This document shows, piece by piece, positions 42,863 through 55,415 of a DNA stretch of 64,000 bases. Numbering within the stretch: the stretch's first letter is position 1; each line of letters opens with the position of its first letter. The stretch is taken from assembly GCA_918026815.1 (NCBI GenBank), contig CAKJVC010000092.1, positions 806,001 through 870,000 of the forward strand. The letters run 5' to 3'. Made by a program: the position numbers and the translations under genes. Origin of the DNA: Chalara sp. BL73. Taxonomy: Eukaryota > Ascomycota > Leotiomycetes > Helotiales. The notes under the pieces were generated by a model, which saw nothing but the letters and a program-made list of their open reading frames with translations, made no database searches and was not told where the DNA came from.

Positions 42863-45800
42863 ATGCCTGCTCCAGCGGTGCCAGCTTACCGTCGGCAGAC
42901 AACAGATATATCCTATGCGGATAGAGATGAGATATCCCGCGTTGAGACAGGGCAAGAGGCCATAGATGCGATTGCTGAGCTTCACAAAGTACTCTCTGGA
43001 GAATCTGAACGAGTTTCTCATCAGTATCCAGATGCGCATATTGCTTTCGATGACTTTCTCCAGCGAGAAAATGCGGTTCTCGAGAGGGCTGGAATTGCTC
43101 CCGCTCGTCTTGGAGTTTGCTTCAAAAACCTAACTACATGGGGAGATGGAAATATACATGCTCCTGTAAAAACACTGAAGCATGCTGTATGGCGTACCTT
43201 GACAGGTCAGGACCTGTATGAATGGACATTGGGGCGGATATATTCAAAAACAAAGCCTGAGAATGGCCGACCACTAATTCGGAATTTTTCTGGAGTGGTA
43301 CGAGGCGGTGAGATCATGCTGTAAGCACAGTTTCATATTGTATGGGCTTTACTCTCTGACTTATCTTGATAGTGTTCTTGGGCGCCCAGGATCAGGTTGC
43401 TCGACGTTTTTGCGAACGGTGGCGAACGACCACTCTTCGTTCCTTGGCGTAACCGGATCTCTTAATTATTCTGGTCTGACTCCCCAGGAGATCTCTAAGA
43501 AGTATGTCAGCATATCCGAACAGAACCCAATGTTTCATGAGCCGTGGAACATGATTTCTTCTTACAATTTTTACGGTCATGAAGAGACTGACCTCCATGT
43601 TCTGATATTAGGTATCGAGGGGAAGTGGCCTATATTCCGGAAGAGGACGAACACTTCCCAACGCTTACGGTCCGCCAAACCCTGGAGTTCGCACTGGAGA
43701 GTAAGACTCCTAGACGACATCGGGATGATATCCCGAGATACCTAGAGATATTCGCTACAGTATTTGGTATCTCACATGTACTAGAGACTTTGGTAGGAAA
43801 TGAATACATTCGCGGAGTTTCTGGCGGCGAAAGAAAGCGAATATCAATCATCGAGTCCCTGGCCACGAATTCCTCTGTGGTAGCATGGGATAACTCCACT
43901 CGTGGCTTAGATGCAGCCTCAGCCTTAGACTATGCACGAAGCCTAAGGATCATGACGGACACCTGCGGCAAAGCGACTATTGTGTCCTTGTACCAAGTTT
44001 CTGATGCTGTCTACAATTTGACCGACACCGTCCTACTAATCGATGAAGGACGAATGATTTTTCAGGGCCCATCGAAACTGGCTAAGAAGTATTTTGAGAC
44101 TTTAGGATATGAGTGCCAAGAAAGACAGACAACAGCTGATTTCCTTGCAAGTGTAACATCCGTCTCGGAACGTCGATTCCGCAAGGGATGGGAAGATCGG
44201 ACGCCAAGAGGTGCGGAAGAGCTAGAAAAGGCGTTTCGCGCCAGTGCATTCTATCAAAATCTGCAAAGCAAGATATTTCAATATGATTCTGGGTTATCTG
44301 AACCAAGGACAGACTCTTCGAGTTCTCGTTCTTACGACCTCGATGCAGACACCTTCAAACAAACCATACGAGCATCCAAATCGCGCTACGTCCCTGAAAA
44401 CTCTTCATACACTATATCTTTCTGGAAGCAGGTCTATCTTTGCACAAAGCGACAACTATGGCAATTGAAAGGCAACCGGATAGCTTTCTACATCAAAACA
44501 GGTTCGACAATCATCAATGCCTTGTTAATTGGCTCAATGTTCTACGATCAGCCAAACACTTCAGATGGTGCATTCTCGCGAGGTGGTTTCGTCTTCTACT
44601 CGGCCATCTTGCTTGGCTGGATCCAACTTGCAGAGCTTGAGGAAGCCGTTCAGGGCCGTGGGATTCTTAATAGGCAGAAGAGATTCGCTTTTGTGAAGCC
44701 AAGTGCTGTTAGTCTTGCGAGAGTATTTGTCGACCTGGCTGTAGTCTTGCTACAGTCTGCGTTGTATTCTGTTATCGCCTACTTTCTGGCTGGTATGCAA
44801 CAATCGGTAAGTCTCTCTTGTTCGAGTGTTCTGATTTCTTTTCATTTTGTTGGATTGTCAGCTCATTATTCCAATAGGCTGGACCATTCTTGATATTCCT
44901 GCTCTTTATTTACATTATCACTATCTGTATGACAGCTCAATTTCGCTTTATTGGTGCAATATCTCCGAATTTTGAAGTTGCAATTCGATACTGCGGTGTC
45001 CTTCTGTTCGGCTACATTGTATTTGGAGGATATCTTATCTCTTTCCAAACCTTACTCGACAATGTACCATGGTTTGGATGGATAGGCGTAAGTTCGATGA
45101 TGCCGGCAAGAAACTTCTGCTAATGTGCGCTGTAGTACCTCCTGCCTCTCACTTACACGTATGAGGCAATGATGGCTGCAGAATTTCATGGTCTTAACCT
45201 TCTTTGTTCGCCAGGTTCTGTCATCCCACAAGGAGCGGGTTACAATGACCTCGCATATCAAAGCTGTGCCATTTCTGGGAGTACATCTGGGTCACTTACG
45301 GTCAGTGGAGATAGGTACATTGCGGAGACGTTTGGCTACTACTACAGCAATGTATGGCAAGACTTTGGTATCATGCTCCTCTTTACCATCGCTTTTATAA
45401 TCTTAGCTGCCATGTTTAGCGAACTCCTTGAGTGGCATCAAGGTGGAGGTGGTGCGTTGCAATTCAAGGAGATCTCGAAAATCGATCTTCGCCGTTTGGC
45501 AAAGGCCAAGGATGAGGAAGAGAAGCCTGTTGACATTGACTCCCAAACTCCACCATTAAGTTCTGATGGCTCAGAAATCCCAATGAGTTTGGCAACAAGT
45601 AAGTCCACATTTACATGGAAAGATCTTACATATACTGTTCCATACGATGGAAAAACCAAAAGATTACTCAGTAAGGTTTCCGGATACTGTGCACCTGGCC
45701 AGATGACTGCCCTGGTAGGGTCCTCTGGTGCTGGCAAAACAACCTGTCAGTCTTCCCCCTCTTATATACGGACTATAACTAAAGAAAATTAGTATTGAAC

Positions 45801-47749
45801 ACGCTTGCACAGCGCCAACGTACCGGTGAGCTGACTGGCGATATGCTCTTGAGCGGTAAACAGTTGAGTCATGAATTTCAAAGAAATATTGGTTTCTGTG
45901 AACAAATGGATATCCACGATGAGAGCAGCACCATTAAGGAGGCTTTCGAGTTCTCTGCCTTGCTTCGACAGCCATCACATGTCCCACGCGAGGAAAAGAT
46001 TGCGTATGTCAAGACCGTTCTTGAGATGCTAAATCTAGTTGAACTTCAAGATGCCATCATCTGGTCATTGCCATTAGAACAGAAGAGAAGAACTACAATC
46101 GGTGTCGAGCTTTGCGCCAAGCCCTCCAGCCTGTTATTTTTGGATGAGCCGACCAGTGGTCTTGATGGTCAAGGAGCACTTAATATTCTCAATTTGCTAC
46201 GAAGGCTTTCTAGTACTGGCCAATCGATTCTTTGTACCATCCACCAAGCTACACAAGAACAGTTTACTCTGGTAAGTTACCACATGGCCATTGTTCAACC
46301 TGAGTTTAACAATTTCAGTTCGACAATGTTTTGGCATTGAATCCTGGTGGTAAAACCTTTTATTTTGGCGAGATCGGCCGCACAGGAGAGAAGATTTTTG
46401 ATTATTTTGGTGCTCACGGCATAGAAGTCGAGACAGGCAAGAACGTGGCAGACTTCCTCATTGAAGTCGGGGTCGGAGTTTTAAATTCAACCAATGATCC
46501 GAAGCTAGATTTCAACGAAGTCTGGCTTACATCACCAGAGGCAAAAGTCCTTCAGTCTCGAATCAGGTCAGCTTGTGAAGAACGACGCCATTCTTCCTCC
46601 TTAAACACCCCCACAAAACCAGACACCACTTCAGCCTTCGCCGCCTCAACATGGCAACAAACCATTCTACTTATCCAAAGGACCAGCCGCCAATACTGGC
46701 GTACTCCCGAGTACCCTTACAGCCGCCTCTACGCATCCTTCCTACACGCTCTCCTCAATGGCTTCACATTCTACCAGCTCAGCGATTCCATCACCGATAT
46801 GAAGTTACGCATGTTCGCTTGTTTCCTGATTCTCATGCTCGTCCCAGAATTTATGAACGCGACCTCCATGCGCTTCATTGCCAACCGTGACATCTGGGAA
46901 AGCCGCGAGTACCCAAGTAGGATATATGGCTGGGTGGCTTTCGCGATTGCGCAGATCGTGTCGGAATTGCCTTATGCATTTATGGGGGCTGTAGTGTTCT
47001 TCTTATTGTTTTATTTTCCCGTTGGGTTGCCGTTAGGCGAGCCAGCTGGATATACATTTCTGATGGTTTTGTTTTTTCATTTATTTGCGACGAGCTGGGG
47101 ACAATGGGTCGGTGCTTTGAGGTATGGTTCCTCTTTCTACTTTTCTCCAAGTGTTCGTTCACAGACTGACCACAGCACAGCAAAAATGCAACAGTAGCCG
47201 CGAACCTGATGCCCTTCCTCGTGATAATGTGCGAACTGTTTAATGGAATCCTCCGACCACAATCTCAGATGCCCGTTGTCTGGAAGTATACGATGTACTA
47301 CGTCGCGCCATTCACCTACTGGATTGGTGGCATTCTCTCAGCCATCATCTCTGGTCGCTCCATTTCCTGCTCTGCAGCCGATCTGAATTACTTCAACACC
47401 CCGAGTGGACAAACATGTGCGGATTATGCAGGGGCCTGGCTTACGAATACAACTGGGTACTTGGTGGATGGCAATGCCACGGGCAGATGCGGATATTGCC
47501 AATACAGTATTGCTGACGAGGTGGGTTTTCTTGCTTCGCCCCTTCTTATTACCAGATCCTTTCCGGACAGTACGCTGATGTGAAGAACAGTATCTGAAAG
47601 GACTGAACTTAGATTCCTCGAAGTCCTGGTCTTACTTCGGTATCTTCTTTGGATTCGTGATCTCTAATGTAGTTTTGGTCCTGGCGCTCATGAAGTTCTA
47701 TACCTGGAGGAGCTTCTCTGGAAAGGAGAGGCAGGAAGTCGATAATTAA
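42863..47749 (+). CDS. PDR-type ABC transporter (full-length ABCG)
   Basis: This 1460-residue plasma-membrane pleiotropic-drug-resistance pump has nine exons. The introns are 43321-43372, 43502-43611, 44807-44877, 45088-45135, 45746-45792, 46272-46318, 47122-47180 and 47521-47590, and the exons total 4383 nt. The (NBD-TMD)2 order is clear. NBD1 has the atypical fungal Walker A GRPGSGCST (156-164) and signature VSGGERKR. NBD2 has canonical Walker A GSSGAGKTT (about 859-867), a degenerate signature (LPLEQKRR) and Walker B LLFLDEPTSGLD. Extracellular cysteines appear in the last loop. The gene is intact and probably exports hydrophobic toxicants or a metabolite, with the divergent Zn2Cys6 gene as likely regulator. 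Confidence 0.95.
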
Positions 47750-48851
47750 CAATGCAAATAAATAGCACCTAAAGAAAGCTCGAAAAGTTCGGGTTTTCAA
47801 CCATACTCTTCTCACAATACCAAATCATAGTACTAAGTCGTGTGTTTACAAAGTAGCATCTCATTACACAAGTTATCATTTTTGAAGAAACAGGAACTTG
47901 AGCTTTTAATTATTGCTCACAACTCTATAAACAAAAGTTAGAGAATGAATCAAAGGGCAATTTGATTCTGTGATTGAAAATAGTTCTTGTTCCGTGCTAA
48001 GAAATAAAGCGACCATTTTAGCACCGACTGCCAATATTTTATCTCTTACTGTAATCGGTATTTTAATGTTAGACATTTATAATAAAGTGGAAAGTGAATC
48101 TTCGTTTGTATAAAGTGAGTTTATTAAATTGTCTCACAAATAATGAAGCATTGACAAACATACAATAAAGTGGAAAAGTAATAACTGTATCAAAAACCGA
48201 CCATTTATTTCTCAGGCGGAGCGTACTCACTGCCATACCTTGATGGGTAGCAATTACATAAGCATAACTTCCTCATCAGCCAATCATCGCCCGGATAATC
48301 AACATTACACATCTAGTCTGAATTCCACAAAGAACCTCCCGCCTAGCCTAACAATGGCGTTGAAAATATGAAGCAAATAATTGTAACCATTGTTCTCGCG
48401 CTCCTTATATACTGCCTCAGATTACTTAAAAAACAACCCTCATCTTGAAGGAAGAAGTTTGAAATAAACAACCCACTGTACAACCCCCACCACATCTCGA
48501 TCGTCAGCCAAGCCCTAGTGGGAAAAACTCCGGAGAATCCTGGCCCAAAGCTTCTTGGTTGGGGAGACACCGGTGCCGAAAAGACGAATCAGACAGTTGC
48601 CAAATATTGCTGACCCCTCCCGAGCTCTTTACTGAACAAAACTCTGAAAATTGCACGATCCACGTCTGGTATATAGCTCGAGTCGCGTCCTATGCAGCAG
48701 AGCACTGAGGTATGACAGCTAAAGCAATCCATATCACAATTGATAAGAGAATATTGAAGTCCTCTAGAAACATCCTTGTCCTGCACCAAGGCCGGTACCG
48801 AATCTACAGCTCAACACCACCACATAGTCTTCCGGCTCGAGAGAATCAACA
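47750..48851. other. Intergenic region with short AT repeats
   Basis: About 1.1 kb. AT-rich at 47880-48200, with AATAAAGTGGAAA occurring twice (about 48081 and 48164). I see no gene. It includes the promoter of the iron transporter. Confidence 0.4.
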
Positions 48852-49868
48852 ATGTCTCTTGTAGCTATCAAAAATATCTTCTTTCCCCAGACAAAGAAGT
48901 CTATTTCTCGTAGGGCAAGCAATGAAGAAAGGCCACTTGATTGCAGTGAAGCTTCGACCCAGCCATTATTGCAGTCAAGCAGGAATAACTCTTGGAACCG
49001 ATTATCACAAGCATCCATAAACTCCGATACAACAGATGTTGAGGCGCAATGCCAGGATCAAGATCCAGCAGAGAAGACGGCTTCCAGGAAAGGCTTCAAA
49101 GTTGACGCCAGAGTAGTTTCAGATGCTACTATTGGACTTTCGGATGGGCTAACGGTTCCATTTGCATTGACTGCTGGGCTGTCGGCGCTAGGGAATACCA
49201 AGGTGGTCATATATGGAGGATTTGCTGAGTTAATTGCTGGAGCCATCTCGATGGGATTGGGAGGATATCTTGGGGCAAAGAGCGAACTGTGAGTATCCCA
49301 CGTCCCATCTGGCTTCAATCAACATTGTCTAACATGCTGCAGCGCCTCATATGAAGCACAGAGAGACGAGACACAAGAAATGATTGATTCCCAACCAGAA
49401 GCCGTCCAGAGCAAAATCGTAGAGGTGTTTGAGCCATACGAGCTCCCGCCCAGCACCCTCAAAGACATAACACACCATCTGACAAACTCCCCGCAGATTC
49501 TTGAATTTATGATGCGCTTCCAGCATTGTCAGGAACAGCCAGACTCATCTCGTGCCCTCACGGCGGCTTTGACAATCGCCCTCGCATATTTCCTTGGAGG
49601 TCTTTTGCCATTGATTCCTTATTTCTGCGTAGATACAGATCAAGTCACTGAAGGTTTATATATCTCCATCGTCGTCATGGCCGTTGCTCTTTTCGTGTTC
49701 GGATATGTCAAACATTGTGTGGTGGTAGGCTGGGAAGGCGGGCGGAACGTTCGAGGAGGTTGCTATGGAGGTATACAGATGGTCGTAGTGGGAGGTATTG
49801 CAGCAGCTGCTGCCATGGGGCTTGTACGTCTTTTCAATCAGGGTGAGGGGTCGGTAACAGGTGCATGA
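48852..49868 (+). CDS. CCC1: CCC1/VIT1-family vacuolar Fe/Mn transporter
   Basis: This 320-residue protein has one intron (49289-49342), and its exons total 963 nt. A hydrophilic N-terminal tail (about 1-85, Ser/Gln-rich) precedes the CCC1/VIT1 fold. The first helix block is DATIGLSDGLTVPFALTAGL, followed by YGGFAELIAGAISMGLGGYL, the family's strongest signature with metal-coordinating Glu, then a cytosolic acidic helix (AQRDETQEMID). Three C-terminal helices include AYFLGGLLPLIPYF. The family moves Fe2+ or Mn2+ from cytosol into the vacuole in exchange for protons, giving iron detoxification. The symbol is the family name. No HapX-type regulation was assessed. Confidence 0.88.
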
Positions 49869-51171
49869 GGGCATGATAACTGATATGACCTAATGATGTG
49901 CTGGGTGGAGTTTTTCAACTAAAAAGCAAAACGGCGTATGGGTAGGCGACTCTCGATGACCTCGATTGAGCGATATGTATGCATAGCGGACTAAAACTAT
50001 TAATATCATTTCAAAGGACTGACCTTTCGCATATCATGATGTTTGGCGGTGCCACAAATGTAATATTTGGCTGGCACGAATATGCGATTTGTTTTACCTC
50101 GTGCTTCTGCCAATATTGAATACCGTTTTGGAGGGCAAGTCTTCTAACGGGTAAGTAAGAGGACCAGCTTCTTCGAGCATGAGCCAGGAAGCAAGCCTCC
50201 CACTGGCTGGGCAGAATGACAATATCTAAGACTCGGAAATCAGGTCAGTTCGGATTGTGCCAAGAACAAATTGTGACAAAGCCGATGCCAAGTCTCTTCT
50301 TCCGGACTTTACCCGATCTCACCTTCAAGATAGGGCCAACTTCCACCAAACACCACACGTTAAACAGCCTAAACCCAAAAGAAATGATTATAGGTCTAGT
50401 CAAACTTTCAACTTAGGTCTTTACTACTAGTACTAAGATCGTTTCCAAGGTCACAGCAAGTGCTCTTTGCCTATTGGTCTGTGACAGCGAAGTGCTAGGA
50501 AGAAAATCACTTCATTTTTTTCTTAAAGTATTTATCTCCTTCAATTCACAGGAATTATTATTGGTACGAGTCGTGGTCTAGAGTTACTAATGGAAGTTTT
50601 CGCTCATTCATGACTCCAAAATAAGTACACACACCCATAAATTTTGTTTGTATAAAACACATCTAGGGTTCCTTGATCTATCCGTTCTAAGGCAAGCTAT
50701 GCTAAACACAACAACATATATCAAATTGATGGTTGATATGATATAGAAGCAGATACTTTAGGTCCTGCCTCCAATCTCACTCTCCCGCTCAGCTCCTTTC
50801 TCCTCACTGTCATATCTCCGAAATTGCCGCCAAGACAAATGGATTTCTAGGAGCGCCATAGGATAGGCTGCTAAAGTAATATGCGATATAATACGTCCAA
50901 TCCTGTGCATGTCGGCAGCTCTAAGGTATTGCCTTTTGAGAAAACAGTGTCTGCATGTTTTGAAGGTCCATATCCTTCAAGCGAAGTTGCGACTCGACTT
51001 TGTCGCCTCGGCAATGTGCAGAATGTATGGACAAGTTTAAGGCGTGCTAACGACCTAGACACTGTAGCGCACGCACTTTCAGGTTATATAGATATCCAAT
51101 TTGACCTGATATTCCGTGGTTACTTTCCCAGTCCATTGTTTTTCAATATTTCTCGATCGATAGGAGATGCA
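49869..51171. other. Intergenic region
   Basis: About 1.3 kb between the iron transporter stop and the 3' end of the homeodomain/C2H2 gene. A plus-strand frame running from 50881 into that gene is mostly antisense to it and has no family features. I see nothing else. Confidence 0.4.
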
Positions 51172-52899
51172 TTAAGGCGGCTGGTCAGCGTCAGTGGCTA
51201 CAGCATCACCGACTCCTGCCAAAGCAATGCTCATATCCATCTTCGGGGCTCTGGCATCCAACTGCGCAGATTGCTGCAAATTCCGAGCTTGGGACAAAAC
51301 AATGCCTCCGGTAGTGTTCTTGGGTGGACGTCTGCGTTGACCTCTAAGCCTTCTCTTAGCATGAGTCTTGTTCACAGGTTGAGAAGCTCCAGTACGTAGA
51401 TGCTGGCCAATTTCTACAGACCCACTGTCACTGGATCTCCTTGTCATGGCCGCTGACGGTAGAACATAATGTACTTGGTCAAAATGCTTGGCTCTATTAT
51501 ACAAGCTGTCAAATGTCATTTCGCAGGAAGGAACGCTGCACTTTTTGGGCCACGGCGCAGGAAAACCATCCTCCGTGCGGAAATGCCATCTATGAAGCAC
51601 TTCTTCAAAAGATATGTCGGGTTCATTCATTGACAGAAAGAGGCGTTTAAGATCATGCCTTGGCTGCCATGCTGTTTTCTTACGACATGCATGAGCATCT
51701 AGATTATCTTCCTGGCGGAACTTCTTCAAACAAAAGCGACAGTTCCAGACCATACCTTCTTCGTCATTCAAAAGCTGCTGTAGCCAGGTGTCGGGATGCC
51801 ATCTGCGGTGATGCTCCTCTACATCAGGAATCTTGCGAGCTGATTCCTGGCATACTGCCGTTCTGTCACATATATTAAGGATATGTGACTCCACATCTAT
51901 CAGCTCTTTAAATTTCTTTTGACAGAAGATACAGTGAAAGCCTGAGTCTTCAGTACGAGAGATGCTACAAAGCAAACATGGAAACCAATCAACCGGCCAA
52001 TGAACTTCATGCTCGTGCCGTGCTTGAGCCGATGCGGATCCACAGCCTGTGACACGCTTACATCCAGGAAAAGTGCACTTCCATCTTAGTGCACTGTCCC
52101 GGCTGTGCGTGCTTGGTGCTGTGGATTGGCTATATTCTGATTCTGCATCCTGATCTCTGTTCTTAGCTGGACTGAGATCAGTCGATCCCTGAGGATATGA
52201 ACGTGAAGATGTTGTTCGTGGAGCGTGGTGAGGATCTTGGTGAGCTGGTTGATGATTGACTTGTATTGCTGGCAGAGCCATGTTCAATGACTTCCGCTTG
52301 TTTATGAACCAAGTATCAACGTCTCTGAGATGCAGTTCCCACCTCTTAGCCCATCTTTCTTTGTCCTCGTAAGGTGGATCTGGAGTTTCGTTGAAGGAAG
52401 CATTCAGGAATCGTTCTAAGTCTCGCTTGTCGGGACTGACTTGCTTTTTATTCGGATTCGAGTCCCGGTCCTCCCCTGGTCGTGTTTGGATATTTGGGTC
52501 TAGAAAGGAATCGTCATCAGGGATTCCTACTAGCCGTGCGGACACCCTTCCTTGTGTAAATGTCGGGCGTATCTAGGAACAATAAGATGTCAGTCTCATA
52601 GCCACTTGAACTTTAAAAGGGTTATAGCCTACGTCGTGAATGCTAGGAATGCCGTTATTTGCCTGCACAGGATGCACTTCAGCTTGTGGGCTAGCCGGTT
52701 GTGGAGTGTTGGCTAGAACATCATCTGGTTCGCTCTCATTCTCGAGGTCTTGAGATGCGCTCGCTACAGCATCCTCTGCTTGTTCTTGCCGAGGAGTCGC
52801 TGGGAACTCGAAGTCCCAATCATGAACTGAAGTTTGGCTGAGTGCCCATTCCCAATCCCGCTCGCCAGCTGGTATAAATGAGGCATAGTTGTCACTCAT
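51172..52899 (-). CDS. homeodomain-like plus C2H2 zinc-finger transcription factor
   Basis: This 555-residue nuclear protein has one intron (52573-52632), and its exons total 1668 nt. An acidic, Trp-containing N-terminus (ERDWEWALSQ, VHDWDFEFP) looks like an activation region. A homeodomain-like helix set spans about 137-188, with the third helix WFINKRKS matching the WFxNxR core. This is followed by a linker and an array of Cys/His motifs: CTFPGCKRVTGCGSASAQAR, FHCIFCQKKFKELIDVESH, WNCRFCLKKF and CSVPSCEMTFDSLYNRAKHF, most with irregular C2H2 spacing. The C-terminus is basic (AKRRLRGQRRRPPK). Homeobox plus C2H2 combinations occur in filamentous fungi, but I know no target genes for this one. 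Confidence 0.82.
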
Positions 52900-53394
52900 T
52901 GAATACGGTAATGTGCCAAAGAATATTAAGAACCCATGGGTTAGATGCACCTAAACTGTTGGTGGTGAGAGATGATCTTTCAACCGTTTGTGTATGAGTA
53001 CGGTATTTTGGTGTTGATGTCCAGCCCCTGGCACAAACGATGTCATGGAGAGGATGGTGGAGGATCTCCCGGCCTTGGCGTCTGGGCGTCGGATCAAGTC
53101 GTGGAGAGAGGAAAGAGACACATGTTTTCCTGTATTGAGGAGACTTTGATTACTCAGTGTAGTATCTATCTACGAACAACGCTCTACGATCCATCGTAAA
53201 GTAAATATTACGATACCCAAAACCACAATCATAAAGGCCCACTCTCAAAATCGTCATCAACCAAGCTACCACATACATCCTGTATATAAGCCTTCTATCC
53301 AATGTACAAAATACCTTAGTACATTGAAGGAGAAACTTGTCGACTGATTTCATCCTTAACCTTGGAATCAAAATTATTAATGCCACTGGTCGAA
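52900..53394. other. Intergenic region
   Basis: About 500 bp upstream of the homeodomain/C2H2 gene and downstream of the small membrane-protein gene. I see no gene. Confidence 0.4.
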
Positions 53395-54234
53395 TCAGCC
53401 CATAGCTCCTCCAATCACTAAGCGAAATCTAAACCATTCTTTCACTACGGCCCAAATATTTTGAAAGTGCCGACTAATCTTGCTCAGCAGCGCGCATGTA
53501 AGATCAATGAGAATGTATGTGGCTTCAGCAAGAATGGTAATGGCTATAGGGACAAAGGAGAGCTGAATCTGGTCGGGAACGATCATTTTCGCAATAAGCG
53601 CTGCCACAAACAGCCCAATGAAAAGGAGACGGTGACTATGGGCTTGGTTAGTTGTCAAGTTGGAAAAACAAGTGTCTGAAAAAGCCTGCTTCAATGTCCA
53701 GAGGCTTTTGATACATTTAACACAAGGTTCTTTGTCCGACTCGGAGAACAAGAAGTCGGATCTAATGGAGCATGATCTCTAATATATGTAAAAAAAAAAG
53801 TGGCCTACTACATACCATTTTCGTTGGTACCCTTTTAGTTTCCTCCACGATCCTTTTAGCACCTGGAGGATGAATGTTGCAAGCCAAAAAGCGAGGACAC
53901 TGGTAACAATCAGAAACAAATTCAATATAGAATAATGTATCAGCGTTCACGACATATTGACAGGGCGGCCTTACAATCGATATGCCAGGAAAATTGCTGT
54001 AGGAGAAAGGTCAAAAAGGAGGCGAGCCGCGTCAGCCTTGGCGTCCTTTATCTCCTCGTAAAGAAGGATGGGACAGATGGAGAGAACCACCATGAAGACA
54101 CCATTAGCCTTGATGAGATATTTTCGAATGTTGGACCTTTGTCCTAGCTTTAGGGCAACATCTGCATGCTGCCTGCCAGCTTCGAGGTCGCCAGTCGGCC
54201 CGCTTGAGGCAGGCACAGAGTTCATGTTGGCCAA
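53395..54234 (-). CDS. small four-span membrane protein, unknown
   Basis: This is a 231-residue model with introns at 53900-53974 and 53762-53830, totalling 696 nt. The N-terminal 35 residues are hydrophilic. Four hydrophobic helices follow: FMVVLSICPILLY, FLAYRFVLAFWLATFILQV (formed across the first splice), LLFIGLFVAALIAKMIV and FVPIAITILAEATYILIDL. The second intron needs a weak donor (GTACCA); the stronger GTATGT just downstream would create a TGA. The model is therefore either correct with a poor donor, or the gene is recently damaged. No family was recognised. It lies head-to-head with another small membrane protein. Confidence 0.55.
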
Positions 54235-54885
54235 AAGTTAGACACGATCAAAGGGATTTCGAGGTTTGATGGCTAAGAATTTTTAGAAAGGTGGGAAGCA
54301 AGGATTCGCTATCTGCGTAACAATATCAAGACGGATCTATATCAAGGAAGCAAACGGTCGATTGTCGTTGTCGATAATGTTGTTGTTGTTGATGGAAAGG
54401 ACAAAACATCCCCCCCAGTTCAATTGTCAGTCGTGAACTAGCTTCTGCCATGGCGACTCAATTGCTGTTCAAGCGGAAAGGGTAGATGTGAGCCTCGAGA
54501 TATAGTCGATGTTCGTATGTTGGTGTTTGAAGGTTCGAAATGATATTCGAACAAAGTTCGATGTTTAATAGTCAGGGGATGTGGGTCAGAGCAGACTTGG
54601 CGAACCAATCGAACTGTATATGCTTTCAGCAGTTTGAGGGACTAGGGAGCCTAGTAGCCTCGCCTGCCTTGTTAGTTAAGAGTAACTATTTAAGTCATGA
54701 TGGTCATCGTCTCTCACTTCTTCTGCTTTCATTTTCAAATGGCATTGTTCAATTCATAAGTTTACCAAATGCCCGCAACTTTTTCATACTTCTAAGTCCA
54801 TGTACCCGGTCCTTCTAAAGTCTCAAACACTCTGTGCTTTGGCAACTTCCAAAGTCAGACATATAAGTCAACAGTCTACGGCTAC
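54235..54885. other. Divergent intergenic region
   Basis: This 651-bp promoter region is shared by two small membrane-protein genes. It has a GTTGTTGTTGTTG microsatellite near 54376, and no coding frame is supported. Confidence 0.45.
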
Positions 54886-55415
54886 ATGTTCCACGATATG
54901 GACTTTGCGTATACCATTCCATGTATGATTGTGAGCACCAGCAGCATGTTGACGCTACATCCAGAGGTGAGTTTACAGGCCCCTTTAAGAGTCCATTTTC
55001 AAGTAAAACTACTCATCCTCCACAGATTGCAACTTTCTTTCCTAAGATATCGGAATGGGTTGTTTTCTTTATATCAAGCCACTCAGACCTTCTGAGCCAA
55101 AATCAAATATCAGATACAGTCACCTTGGGCTCTACATGCATTTCAGGAGGACTTCTGACATCAATTTATCATCGCGGACGAGTTGAACGGCTACATACTC
55201 CTCTTGTCATACTATCAATCATGATTGCAATTGGCATATATCTTAGAAGGAGGACTTCCTTAGATTTACTCGCACTTGTCATATTTCCGTGGACTTTAAC
55301 TGGGGGATTGCTTGTAAGTAGGGTCTATAATCGGCTTCGGGAGAGTGATGAGAAATGTAGGATGGAGGATTTAGTCATCTTTGAGAAGAGATTCGAGACA
55401 AGATTTATCGAATAG
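54886..55415 (+). CDS. small membrane protein, 156 residues, unknown
   Basis: Two exons are joined by an intron at 54967-55025 (donor GTGAGT, acceptor CACAG), totalling 471 nt. The product starts MFHDMDFAYTIPC. After splicing it reads through IATFFPKISEWVVFFI, then has hydrophobic stretches VTLGSTCISGGLLTSIY, TPLVILSIMIAIGIYL and LDLLALVIFPWTLTGGLLV, and ends in a charged cytosolic tail (RLRESDEKCRMEDLVIFEKR). This predicts three or four membrane passes. No family was recognised. I preferred the ATG at 54886 over one at 54921 in another frame because only the former splices in phase. Confidence 0.55.

Noticed and set aside
43392..43598. Alternative reading of the ABC transporter as broken near 43502-43611
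   Set aside because: A 110-bp intron with GTATGT donor restores ISKKYRGEVAYIPEEDE in frame, and the full model totals 4383 nt without stops.
50881..51399. 172-codon plus-strand open frame
   Set aside because: Its second half is antisense to the homeodomain/C2H2 gene and its first half has no family features or splice signals, so it is probably a shadow plus spacer.
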